From: an uncultured Erysipelotrichaceae bacterium
GTDB taxonomy: Bacteria; Bacillota_I; Bacilli_A; RFN20; CAG-826
NCBI GenBank assembly: GCA_902777015.1
Contig: CACYSA010000006.1
Location: forward strand, 1 to 33,501
Length of the DNA: 33,501 bases
Direction of reading: 5' to 3'
Position 1 is the stretch's first letter, and every line of letters begins with the position of its first letter. Position numbers and translations under genes: made by a program. Below are positions 8,401 through 14,156 of this stretch, piece after piece. The notes under the pieces were generated by a model. That model searched no databases. It saw only the letters and a program-made list of their open reading frames with translations, and was not told the origin of the DNA.

Positions 8401-8475
8401 ATTTTGCCTCCCGTATTTCTGAGGTAGGGCCAGCGGTACTTTAAATATTTCTTAAAGAAATATGACCGGGGGGAT
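8401..8475 (-). other. Candidate cos / packaging site
   Basis: The 135-base space between the HNH and small terminase genes is non-coding and unusual in composition. At 8445-8463 there is a perfect inverted repeat (ATATTTCTT / AAGAAATAT around one base), directly followed by GACCGGGGGG at 8464-8473, a GC-rich run in an AT-rich context. In cos phages with an HNH-TerS-TerL order the cohesive-end site normally lies here. The exact cut position cannot be read from sequence alone. Confidence 0.45.
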
Positions 8476-8486
8476 AATATATTTTT

Positions 8487-8777
8487 TCAAAAAGGTTTTA
8501 TATTACCTTCTCTATCAAATTGAATTCTCCCTTTGTTAAATCTTCCATGCTCTTTGTTGTGACAGTCTTTGCATAGAAGGATGAGATTCTTCTTCCCTAA
8601 AGTAATCTCTGGATCGTTTATGTTTTCAGGAGTCAAATGAATGATGTGATGAACTTCTTCTCCAATAGCACCACACTTTTCGCAACGACCATTAGCAGAA
8701 GCTATCTTTTCCGCTCTAGCTAAAGCCCATTCAGCGCTCCTATAAAACCTATTGATTTCTGGGCACTTATTAAGCAT
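8487..8777 (-). CDS. HNH endonuclease, packaging-associated
   Basis: A 96-residue HNH nuclease of the type next to terminase genes, needed with the large terminase for cos cleavage in several phages. The zinc-binding and catalytic parts are visible: C-E-K-C-G at about 31-35, V-H-H-I-I-H-L around 41-47, and L-L-C-K-D-C-H-N-K-E-H-G near 66-77. The N-terminal F-Y-R-S-A-E-W-A is also typical. The frame extends upstream, but the ATG at 8777 overlaps the metK stop by one base (TAATG) and is preferred. Confidence 0.92.
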   Translation of the reverse strand: MLNKCPEINRFYRSAEWALARAEKIASANGRCEKCGAIGEEVHHIIHLTPENINDPEITLGKKNLILLCKDCHNKEHGRFNKGRIQFDREGNIKPF

Positions 8778-9559
8778 TAGAATAAGCCCCACTCAGCGAA
8801 CTTCTCAAAGCCGCCAAGTTTATTAATAAAGTCTTTTGCGATACAAACGATTTCTCCATAAGGTTTCCCGTCTATAAATTCATCGCCTATAGCGCAGCTT
8901 AGCTCTACCACTTTTCCTGTAGCTTGAGCTTTAAGCCAGGCATAGATATTTACTGAGACATCAGCTTTAGTGAGATCTTTCCCATGAAGACCTCCTCCTG
9001 TTACTGAATCTCCCATATCTGAGCCGAGCTTTCTATTAGTGGCACCACTATCAACATCTGTTCCACCAGTCCAATCGCCAATAGGATTCACTTCAGCATT
9101 CTTATAAATTTTCTTAAGCTCTTCACTATTAGCGTTGCTTTGACAAATGATAAGTCTATCTTTATCAAGGATGTACTTTCCATCTGAGTGATAAGCCTCA
9201 TAGATGTCTCTAGCAATTTGAGAAAGTTTCTTCTGCTCTTCAGTAAGCGGCACTCCTCTAAAGATGCCATTATCTCCACAGCGGAATTTGCCAGCTTGAT
9301 TCTTAGCTAAATGAGGATCTTGCTTTTTATGGATGTACCTGACATTAACGATATCAGCGATTCTTGCAACGATAGATTGAACTCTATAGCGGCAGAAAGT
9401 ATATGAAGATTCAATAATCACTGTTGCGTGACCGTGTCCAAGAAGGACTTCCACTGCAATTTTTGGGTTCTTTTCTTCTTCATAAGCAGCATCTACTAAA
9501 GCCCCAGCAATTCTATCTGCGAGTTTATCTGGATGAGCAGGATTAACTTTTTCAAACAT
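8777..9559 (-). CDS. metK: Compact phage S-adenosylmethionine synthetase (methionine adenosyltransferase)
   Basis: A 260-residue homologue of MetK, which makes SAM from methionine and ATP; cellular enzymes have about 380-400 residues. Residues 9-14 (H-P-D-K-L-A) with D-R-I-A-G-A match the N-terminal ATP/methionine motif; C-G-D-N-G-I-F-R-G at 94-102 corresponds to the host D-Q-G-x-M-F-G loop; G-G-G-L-H-G-K-D-L-T-K-A-D at 188-200 matches the phosphate-binding G-G-G-A-F-S-G-K-D-x-x-K-V-D. The shortfall is a reduced central domain and C-terminus. The start at 9559 follows AAGGAGA. It probably feeds the nearby methyltransferase. The shortened form might also be partly changed in activity. Confidence 0.85.
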   Translation of the reverse strand: MFEKVNPAHPDKLADRIAGALVDAAYEEEKNPKIAVEVLLGHGHATVIIESSYTFCRYRVQSIVARIADIVNVRYIHKKQDPHLAKNQAGKFRCGDNGIFRGVPLTEEQKKLSQIARDIYEAYHSDGKYILDKDRLIICQSNANSEELKKIYKNAEVNPIGDWTGGTDVDSGATNRKLGSDMGDSVTGGGLHGKDLTKADVSVNIYAWLKAQATGKVVELSCAIGDEFIDGKPYGEIVCIAKDFINKLGGFEKFAEWGLF

Positions 9560-9600
9560 AGTTTGTATCTCCTTATTGATAAAAAATGACGATTTTGCCT

Positions 9601-9625
9601 TTACTGAATACTTTGTATTGAGTAA
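9601..9625. promoter_or_regulatory. Operator-like palindrome upstream of metK
   Basis: TTACTGAATAC and GTATTGAGTAA flank a TTT centre, giving 11-base arms with one mismatch, 42 bases upstream of the metK start. The core AATACTTT-GTATT resembles the palindrome at 10639-10656 ahead of the 66-aa gene, suggesting a shared regulator. Confidence 0.5.
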
Positions 9626-9631
9626 AGAAGT

Positions 9632-9655
9632 AAAAAGCACCCATTTTTCGGGCAC
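9632..9655 (-). terminator. Intrinsic terminator after the 78-aa gene
   Basis: On the minus strand GTGCCC pairs with GGGTGC (two G-U pairs) around a GAAAAAT loop and is followed by TTTTTA. It lies 70 bases after the stop of the 78-aa gene, and would separate the methyltransferase transcript from the metK-terminase transcript. A second imperfect hairpin, CTCATTGGAA against TTCCTAATGAG, is between them at 9686-9711. Confidence 0.55.
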
Positions 9656-9723
9656 TTTCCTAGGTTTTTTATAGGTATTATTAGACTCATTGGAATGATA
9701 TTCCTAATGAGACAAATAATAAA

Positions 9724-9960
9724 TTATTCAATATCGACCAAGCCTTGTAAGCTGCCCTCTTCAAAGATTTCTTTAAGCTCTGAAGTTGTGTAAATAAGGA
9801 CTTGAGCATCAGGCATGGTTTTAGGATTATCAGTAGCAAAGACTAAGCTATTGTTCCAGAATCCAACCACCACTTTTGGCTTGTTGAAGAGGTATACAGT
9901 TCTTCCAACCTGGATACCTTTCTTATCTGTTACTTTAACGATTATTTCAAGCTTTGCCAT
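9724..9960 (-). CDS. Small phage protein of unknown function
   Basis: A 78-residue protein, not recognised. The sequence suggests a beta-rich fold: K-L-E-I-I-V-K-V, R-T-V-Y-L-F, V-V-V-G-F-W-N-N-S-L-V-F, A-Q-V-L-I-Y-T, then a short acidic helix at the end. The ATG at 9960 follows GGGAGGAC by about five bases; an in-frame ATG at 9975 lies upstream of that site and is rejected. It is the last gene of a small group behind the methyltransferase and precedes an intrinsic terminator. Confidence 0.6.
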   Translation of the reverse strand: MAKLEIIVKVTDKKGIQVGRTVYLFNKPKVVVGFWNNSLVFATDNPKTMPDAQVLIYTTSELKEIFEEGSLQGLVDIE

Positions 9961-9962
9961 CT

Positions 9963-10403
9963 TTAGTCCTCCCAAGGCTTATTGAACCAGTTGATAAGTT
10001 CTTTAACTGAGTCTGTTTCAAATAGATGTTCATCTGAGTGAAATTCGCCATCTGGAGTTCTTCCATAAACAGCGTATTTCTTCTTGTTCCAGCAGCAATC
10101 TAATTGAATGGTAAATTGGACTTCTCCAGTTTCTAAGTCCGCAAAGCGGAAATCATCATAAAGAGGTCCATTTAAAGGGCAGTTATTTTTGAACCAAACA
10201 TACCAGTTTTTGAAGTTCACTTTTCCGCCTTCTCTGAGCTTAGAAATGATGTTGCCCATTCTTTGGGTTTTCTTAGCTAAAGATGAGTCTTTGCAGAACC
10301 AGTCATACCAGCCTGCTTTTATTTGGGTTTTGACATCCTGGCTTTCATATTCGTTTAGGAGGAACGCCCCTATCCAGGATTGTAAGCAAATTCTTTCTTC
10401 CAT
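9963..10403 (-). CDS. Tryptophan-rich phage protein of unknown function
   Basis: A 146-residue protein, not recognised. It has many Trp residues (S-W-I-G-A-F, G-W-Y-D-W-F-C, N-W-Y-V-W-F, C-C-W-N-K, I-N-W-F-N-K-P-W) and several Cys, but no classic zinc motif. Strands in the middle (V-Q-F-T-I-Q-L-D-C-C-W) suggest a compact fold with a D-x-E-T-G sequence. No membrane segment or signal peptide is visible. The start at 10403 overlaps the stop of the 66-aa gene by one base and has GGAGGGG upstream. It belongs with the methyltransferase-metK group; a role in DNA modification or protection is only a guess from position. Confidence 0.6.
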   Translation of the reverse strand: MEERICLQSWIGAFLLNEYESQDVKTQIKAGWYDWFCKDSSLAKKTQRMGNIISKLREGGKVNFKNWYVWFKNNCPLNGPLYDDFRFADLETGEVQFTIQLDCCWNKKKYAVYGRTPDGEFHSDEHLFETDSVKELINWFNKPWED

Positions 10404-10603
10404 TATTTGAGTCCCCTCCAAAGTGGTTTAAGTTCAACAGGTGTGTTTTCCCAATCGACCTCATCCATGGCTAAGCCTTCATCTAAGCAGCCCTTGATAA
10501 CACTGATCCATCTATCGACTGGATATTTGTCATCGGTAACTCCTGCTTCTTGGTATCTTTTGAGTAAGGTTTCAAGACCTTTTTTAGTTTCGATATAGTG
10601 CAT
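10403..10603 (-). CDS. Small phage protein of unknown function
   Basis: A 66-residue protein, not recognised. It begins MHYIETKKGLETLLKRYQE, probably a helix, and ends with an aspartate-rich and tryptophan-containing part (V-D-R-W-I-S-V-I, E-V-D-W-E-N). The open frame extends further upstream to 10672, but AAGGAGGTC lies just before the ATG at 10603, which is therefore the likely start. It is coupled to the Trp-rich protein by a one-base overlap. Confidence 0.55.
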   Translation of the reverse strand: MHYIETKKGLETLLKRYQEAGVTDDKYPVDRWISVIKGCLDEGLAMDEVDWENTPVELKPLWRGLK

Positions 10604-10719
10604 ATTCTGACCTCCTTTTTGGTCATGTATATACTCTAATAATACTTTAGTATTATCAACATAATTCGACACTAAATAGAAGGTATTTCACGCATATGTG
10701 TGAGCTTGATTTTTTGATT
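10604..10719 (-). promoter_or_regulatory. Intergenic control region with operator palindrome
   Basis: A perfect palindrome, ATAATACT-TT-AGTATTAT, occupies 10639-10656 in the space between the methyltransferase stop and the 66-aa gene. On the minus strand TTGATA overlaps its edge and could be a -35 element, with AT-rich candidates (GAGTAT or TATATA) downstream at non-ideal spacing. A second near-palindrome, CACGCATATGTGTG, lies at about 10690-10703. The region probably holds a regulated promoter for the 66-aa to 78-aa genes. Confidence 0.45.
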
Positions 10720-11949
10720 CTATTCCGGAAGAATTTCGATGTGATAATCATCGATTTTTTCAAGTGGGATTTGCTCTCCCGCTCTAATTAAAAAGCAGCC
10801 TTCATAGCTGCTCTTGTATCTGAGATATCTTTTAACAATGACATCTGCGTATTTTGGTTTGAGTTCAGAAAGGAATGAAACTCTATTTGTTTGCTCAGCG
10901 GCAATAAGAGTTGTTCCACTTCCACCGAATAAATCAAGGATCTTCTCATATGGTTTAGAACCTTCTTTGATGAGAAACGCCATTAATTCAATTGGTTTCA
11001 TTGTTGGATGAAGATCGTTGTGCTTTGGCTTATCGTATTCAAGGATTGTTGTTAAAGTTCTATCGCCAGTTGTGTAATGTGGAGCGCCTTCTTTCCAACC
11101 AACCATAATTGGTTCATGTTGATAATGAGCCCAACCTCTACCAAAGGTAGCAGAGTTCTTTTTCCATATCCACATTTGAGCAAGCTTGAAACCTGCTCCT
11201 TTGAATCCGCCTTGGAAATTGACTCCTTCGATATCTCTGTGGAAGACAAATGCATTAGCACCATCTCTACAATGAGCAAACATATTTTTAAAAGCATTAG
11301 CGAGAAGATCTCTGAAGACTTCATCAGGTAAAGCATCATTATCAATCTTTTGGCCATCGCTTCCTTCATAGTCACAGTTATAAGGTGGATCGGTAAGAAC
11401 CAAATCGATAACATTTCCATCAACTAGCTTCTTCACTACTTCTGGATCTGTTGAATCTCCACAGATTAATCTATGCTTTCCTAAAACAAAGATATCTCCT
11501 GGTTTGGAATAAGGATTATCAGAAATGACGTCATCTTCATTGAAATCATCATCTTTGATCTCTTCTTCTGGAATCTCTTCAAGAAGCTTTTCAAAACCAA
11601 ATTGAGACATATCAATATCAATGTTAGCGAGTTCTTCATCTAAAAGTTCAAAATCCCAATCAGAGAGTTCGCTTGTTTTGTTATCGGCAATTCTAAATGC
11701 TTTAATTTGTTCTTCATTTAAATCAGAAGCAATGATACAAGGAACAGATTCTAAGCCGAGATATTTTGAAGCTTTTAATCTAGTGTGGCCAGTCACGATT
11801 ATGTTATCTTCTGTAATCACTAATGGAACCTTAAAACCGAATTCTCTTATAGAGTTAGCGACAGCTTCAACAGCTTTATCGTTTTCTCTTGGGTTATTTT
11901 CATAAGCTTTTAGCTCATCGACTTTCTTATAAACGATTTTGATCTCCAT
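10720..11949 (-). CDS. ParB-domain DNA methyltransferase, beta-class (N4C or N6A)
   Basis: A 409-residue fusion. Residues about 1-100 form a ParB/Srx-like domain: Y-E-N-N-P-R-E-N at 17-24, G-F-K-V-P-L-V-I, and T-G-H-T-R-L-K-A-S-K at 53-62. The methyltransferase follows, with D-P-P-Y at 187-190 and the SAM-binding F-G-G-S-G-T-T at 341-347, preceded by H-P-T-M-K-P. Order D-P-P-Y before F-x-G-x-G is beta class. Such proteins are common in gut and Firmicutes phages, where they methylate phage DNA against host restriction. A GTG at 11955 is possible but AAGGAG spacing favours the ATG at 11949, which overlaps the previous stop. Confidence 0.92.
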   Translation of the reverse strand: MEIKIVYKKVDELKAYENNPRENDKAVEAVANSIREFGFKVPLVITEDNIIVTGHTRLKASKYLGLESVPCIIASDLNEEQIKAFRIADNKTSELSDWDFELLDEELANIDIDMSQFGFEKLLEEIPEEEIKDDDFNEDDVISDNPYSKPGDIFVLGKHRLICGDSTDPEVVKKLVDGNVIDLVLTDPPYNCDYEGSDGQKIDNDALPDEVFRDLLANAFKNMFAHCRDGANAFVFHRDIEGVNFQGGFKGAGFKLAQMWIWKKNSATFGRGWAHYQHEPIMVGWKEGAPHYTTGDRTLTTILEYDKPKHNDLHPTMKPIELMAFLIKEGSKPYEKILDLFGGSGTTLIAAEQTNRVSFLSELKPKYADVIVKRYLRYKSSYEGCFLIRAGEQIPLEKIDDYHIEILPE

Positions 11950-12404
11950 CACCACTTCTCCTTGATATCTTCTTTTTGTTTTAATAGCGCAATCGCGGAT
12001 TCTAATTCAGGATAAGGAATGCCCAAATGATAATGACCATAGAATAGAAGCATCTTTGTATCAGGTGGTTCTTCTCTTTCGTCAATGATCACTTGTTTGA
12101 CAATTTCTTTGCCTTTACCTTCTTTAACGATTGTTCTTTTGGTTTGGTATTTTCCTCCGAAAGCTTTCTTTTCAACTGCAGCCCAGAACTTGTTTCTACA
12201 GACATCCAGGTGTTGTTCAAAAACTTCCGCGAATTCCTTATGCTTTTTTAGCCTAGAAAGAGTGGCTTCGTTCATTCCTAGGCGTTCACTGATTTCTCTC
12301 TGACTGCATCCTTTTTTAAGATCGTCTTTGATCTGCTCTCGAACCTCTGGCCACTTCTTTTCTCGAACCCACTTTTCAAAGGCATCTCCTTTTGGCATCG
12401 CCAT
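11949..12404 (-). CDS. HTH DNA-binding phage protein (terminase-small-like)
   Basis: A 151-residue protein with a helix-turn-helix at about 33-55: C-S-Q-R-E-I-S-E-R-L-G-M-N-E-A-T-L-S-R-L. The domain and the later part (W-A-A-V-E-K-K-A-F-G-G-K-Y-Q-T-K) resemble small-terminase-like and transposase-like HTH proteins at the head of phage late operons. A separate P27-like small terminase exists at 8022-8351, so this one may instead be a DNA-binding partner of the methyltransferase or a regulator. AGGAGGT is well placed before the first ATG. The stop overlaps the methyltransferase start. Confidence 0.6.
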   Translation of the reverse strand: MAMPKGDAFEKWVREKKWPEVREQIKDDLKKGCSQREISERLGMNEATLSRLKKHKEFAEVFEQHLDVCRNKFWAAVEKKAFGGKYQTKRTIVKEGKGKEIVKQVIIDEREEPPDTKMLLFYGHYHLGIPYPELESAIALLKQKEDIKEKW

Positions 12405-12426
12405 CGGTGTTACCTCCTAAAGTGTT

Positions 12427-12462
12427 TTTATAAAATAAAACCTCTACTTAATTTCGTAGAGG
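12427..12462 (-). terminator. Intrinsic terminator between late regulator and late operon
   Basis: On the minus strand CCTCTAC pairs with GTAGAGG around an 8-base loop (12441-12462) and is followed by TTTTATTTTAT. It ends the transcript of the 12517-12966 regulator. Only 22 bases separate the T run from the ATG at 12404, so the late operon either has a promoter in that AT-rich patch or is reached by read-through. Confidence 0.75.
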
Positions 12463-12516
12463 CCATCGAGCTTTTTCATTTTTGCTCAGCATAACTCTAT
12501 CAGTGTCAAGCCCAGT

Positions 12517-12966
12517 TCACAATAGGTCCACACCGGTCCAAATAAGCTTTTTATGGACCGAGTTTTCAATATTTTTAAGAGCTTCATATTTCCATCTTTT
12601 CGCGGTTGTTATCGAGATATAAAACTCCTTACAAATCATGGTCCATGTTTTACATGATAAAAACCTAGCGATCACTATTTTCTTCTGATTTAAATCGCTT
12701 AAAGAATCCACTGCTTCCATGATTATTTTTTCGTATTTATCAAGTTCTTCATATTTTTCATCAATCTTCTTTTCAATGGCGATTATTTTATCTATCCAAC
12801 GAATAAAAGGAGCTTTTGTACTGTGAGACTTTTGAACTCTGGGTTCATCATAGTTTCCACCAGGAATCGAATTAGCGAGGATTTCATATTGAGCTTTGAT
12901 TCCTTCAAGAGAAGAAATCTCTCTTTTTATCTGATATGGCTTATTTAAAACTTCTTGAAGGATCAT
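12517..12966 (-). CDS. Late-gene transcription regulator, RinA/ArpU-like (sigma-70 region 4-like)
   Basis: A 149-residue protein of the DUF1492/ArpU type found just before the packaging genes in Firmicutes phages. The N-terminal half is a long helix (I-K-R-E-I-S-S-L-E-G-I-K) and S-I-P-G-G-N-Y-D; the C-terminal half has the sigma-4-like HTH, L-S-D-L-N-Q-K-K-I-V-I-A-R-F-L followed by W-T-M-I-C-K-E-F-Y-I-S-I-T-T-A-K-R-W. Such proteins turn on late transcription. GAGGAGGT precedes the start, and the gene overlaps the previous one by 26 bases. It is the last gene before an intrinsic terminator. Confidence 0.75.
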   Translation of the reverse strand: MILQEVLNKPYQIKREISSLEGIKAQYEILANSIPGGNYDEPRVQKSHSTKAPFIRWIDKIIAIEKKIDEKYEELDKYEKIIMEAVDSLSDLNQKKIVIARFLSCKTWTMICKEFYISITTAKRWKYEALKNIENSVHKKLIWTGVDLL

Positions 12967-13288
12967 ATCTCTTTACCTCCTCATCAATTGTTTCCACTAT
13001 CCAGTTCGGATCAAGGGTACATATTAAGGAACAGGTTCTAGAAAAAAAGAACCTTTTGTTAATGTAGATTTGGCCTTTTAATCTCTCCAGTAATTCCTGG
13101 TATTTTCTGTCTTTTTTTATTAACCCATTTTTAGCTTTCCATTTTAGGGCTTTAAGCTTTTTAGAATATTCGCGATATTCTTCCACTGCATCCTGGACTA
13201 TTACTGCCGCTAACCGCTGAGCACCTTCCCAGGTCATCTCACTAGCTTTTAGTCTTATTTCCTCATTATTTTTCTTAGCTTTTGCCAT
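12941..13288 (-). CDS. Small phage regulator-associated protein of unknown function
   Basis: A 115-residue basic protein, not recognised. It has A-K-A-K-K-N-N-E-E at the start, a helical middle (A-A-V-I-V-Q-D-A-V-E-E-Y-R-E-Y-S-K-K-L-K), and a C-terminus with two Cys (S-R-T-C-S-L-I-C). The ATG at 13288 is preferred over an upstream GTG at 13303; the site before it, GGTGGTGAT, is weak. It is the first gene of the transcript with the RinA-like regulator, in front of an operator-like region. Confidence 0.5.
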   Translation of the reverse strand: MAKAKKNNEEIRLKASEMTWEGAQRLAAVIVQDAVEEYREYSKKLKALKWKAKNGLIKKDRKYQELLERLKGQIYINKRFFFSRTCSLICTLDPNWIVETIDEEVKRYDPSRSFK

Positions 13289-13337
13289 TCTTATCACCAC
13301 CATGAGATAAGTTTAAATGAGTAATTTAAAACACGTA

Positions 13338-13363
13338 ATTTGCTCAAAATATATAGTTTCTGC
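13338..13363 (-). promoter_or_regulatory. Operator/promoter box upstream of the late-regulator operon
   Basis: On the minus strand the sequence has GCAGAAACTATATA then GAGCAAAT. It matches a sequence at 29165-29190 in 22 of 26 positions, and that region holds a second, inverted copy. The TATATA may serve as a -10 element. The boxes probably bind a common regulator, for example the XRE protein at 28799. Confidence 0.45.
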
Positions 13364-13410
13364 GGTATAAAGAATGCGATATTGTCGCAGTCTTCGAACT
13401 CTTGAGTATG

Positions 13411-13437
13411 AAAAAAAGAAGCTCCAGAAAGAGCCTC
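13411..13437 (-). terminator. Intrinsic terminator in the gap downstream of the defence island
   Basis: Read on the minus strand, GAGGCTC pairs with GAGCTTC (one G-U pair) around a TTTCTG loop, with seven T after the stem. It prevents read-through from the island into the late-regulator operon. Confidence 0.75.
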
Positions 13438-13473
13438 AAATTTACTTAACATTTAACAATCCACTGCTACTTG

Positions 13474-13575
13474 TAAAAAACTACAGTTATTAGCAGGTTT
13501 AATTCTAATATCTACTTCTTTTATTGAAATAATTACAATTTCGATTACCGTTTCCAACAATTATCTGTAATCAAA
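13474..13575. repeat. Diverged direct repeat, copy 1 (pair with 26793-26895)
   Basis: The start TAAAAAACTACA with AGC-GG-TT after it, and a GATTAC-GTT...TTAT-TG-AAT block 69 bases further on, recur in the same order and spacing (68 bases) at 26793. The first 27 positions match at 23 and a later 24-base block at 16. The copies flank the segment with the replication gene and the Ssp island. Confidence 0.5.
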
Positions 13576-13598
13576 TAGTTACACTACAAAGGCAAAAG

Positions 13599-13626
13599 AA
13601 AAAGAGCTATATTTCAAGCTCCTTTT
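13599..13626. terminator. Bidirectional-looking terminator at the end of the Ssp island
   Basis: GAGCT/AGCTC forms the core of a hairpin with an A-rich arm on one side and a T-rich arm on the other, 2 bases after the stop of the 175-aa gene. On the minus strand the stem is followed by TTTTTCTTTT. One A-C mismatch lies in the extended stem. Confidence 0.6.
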
Positions 13627-13627
13627 A

Positions 13628-14155
13628 TTAGAAGAAATCATCTGTTCCAGGATTAACTTCGCCATCAGTATCGTTTGCTTTAAATTCATTGAGGAATTGA
13701 TTAGCTGATGTTAAATAATCTTCGTATCTAATATTTGAATCAACCATAAGTTTGTTATAGATGTCTTCGAGACCGCCAAGCATATACTCTTCAAACTCTT
13801 TGTAGTTATCATCTGTTTCTGGATTTCTAAACGTTCTATTTAATCGAGCTTTTTCATCGTATTTATCTTTGTTCCCTAATAAAGTAACAAACTTGAACGC
13901 CAATCTAACGTCATGGCTATGGGAATTAAATTGTTCAGCCATGATGTTTTTATCTCTTGATTTATCAGAATCTGGCTTCACTTTATGGTTGTGCATTACT
14001 CCAACAATCGCAGACATGACGAACACTTCTATAACAAGGTTAAAAACTGAGGCACCAGAGTCTTCGTCAATTTTGCCCACTAAAGCATTGACCATATCAG
14101 CGTGTCTACCATAGAAGTAATAATTCTTAAGGAACATGTTTTTATCTGCAGCCAT
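13628..14155 (-). CDS. Last gene of the restriction module; unknown 175-aa protein
   Basis: A 175-residue protein, not recognised, that follows the SMC-like ATPase by one base. It starts with K-N-Y-Y-F-Y-G-R-H-A-D-M-V-N-A-L-V and has a hydrophobic helix V-F-N-L-V-I-E-V-F-V-M-S-A-I-V-G-V-M around 37-54, then a His- and Asp-rich part, F-K-F-V-T-L-L-G-N-K-D and an acidic tail ending D-D-F-F. The size and the G-R-H-A-D-M start make it a possible partner subunit of a DndD-like ATPase. It may correspond to one of the SspF/G/H proteins, but which one cannot be told here. AGGAGG precedes the ATG. Confidence 0.6.
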   Translation of the reverse strand: MAADKNMFLKNYYFYGRHADMVNALVGKIDEDSGASVFNLVIEVFVMSAIVGVMHNHKVKPDSDKSRDKNIMAEQFNSHSHDVRLAFKFVTLLGNKDKYDEKARLNRTFRNPETDDNYKEFEEYMLGGLEDIYNKLMVDSNIRYEDYLTSANQFLNEFKANDTDGEVNPGTDDFF

Positions 14156-14156
14156 A

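Larger units (their letters stand above)
13304..13627. other. Non-coding region between late-regulator operon and defence island
   Basis: 324 bases without a gene. It contains, from left to right: the operator-like box at 13338-13363, a small hairpin (TGCGA/TCGCA) at about 13374-13390, a strong minus-strand terminator at 13411-13437, a diverged copy of the sequence at 26793-26895 (13474-13575), and the terminator of the defence operon at 13599-13626. It likely carries the promoter of the 13288 operon and separates it from the island. Confidence 0.6.

Noticed and set aside
9560-9655. N-terminal extension of MetK to 9655
   Set aside because: The first 32 residues do not resemble MetK, and AAGGAGA lies just before the ATG at 9559; the extension overlaps an operator and a terminator.
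13304-13627. CRISPR array in the repeat-rich gap
   Set aside because: There are no regularly spaced identical repeats; the structure is terminators and single boxes.
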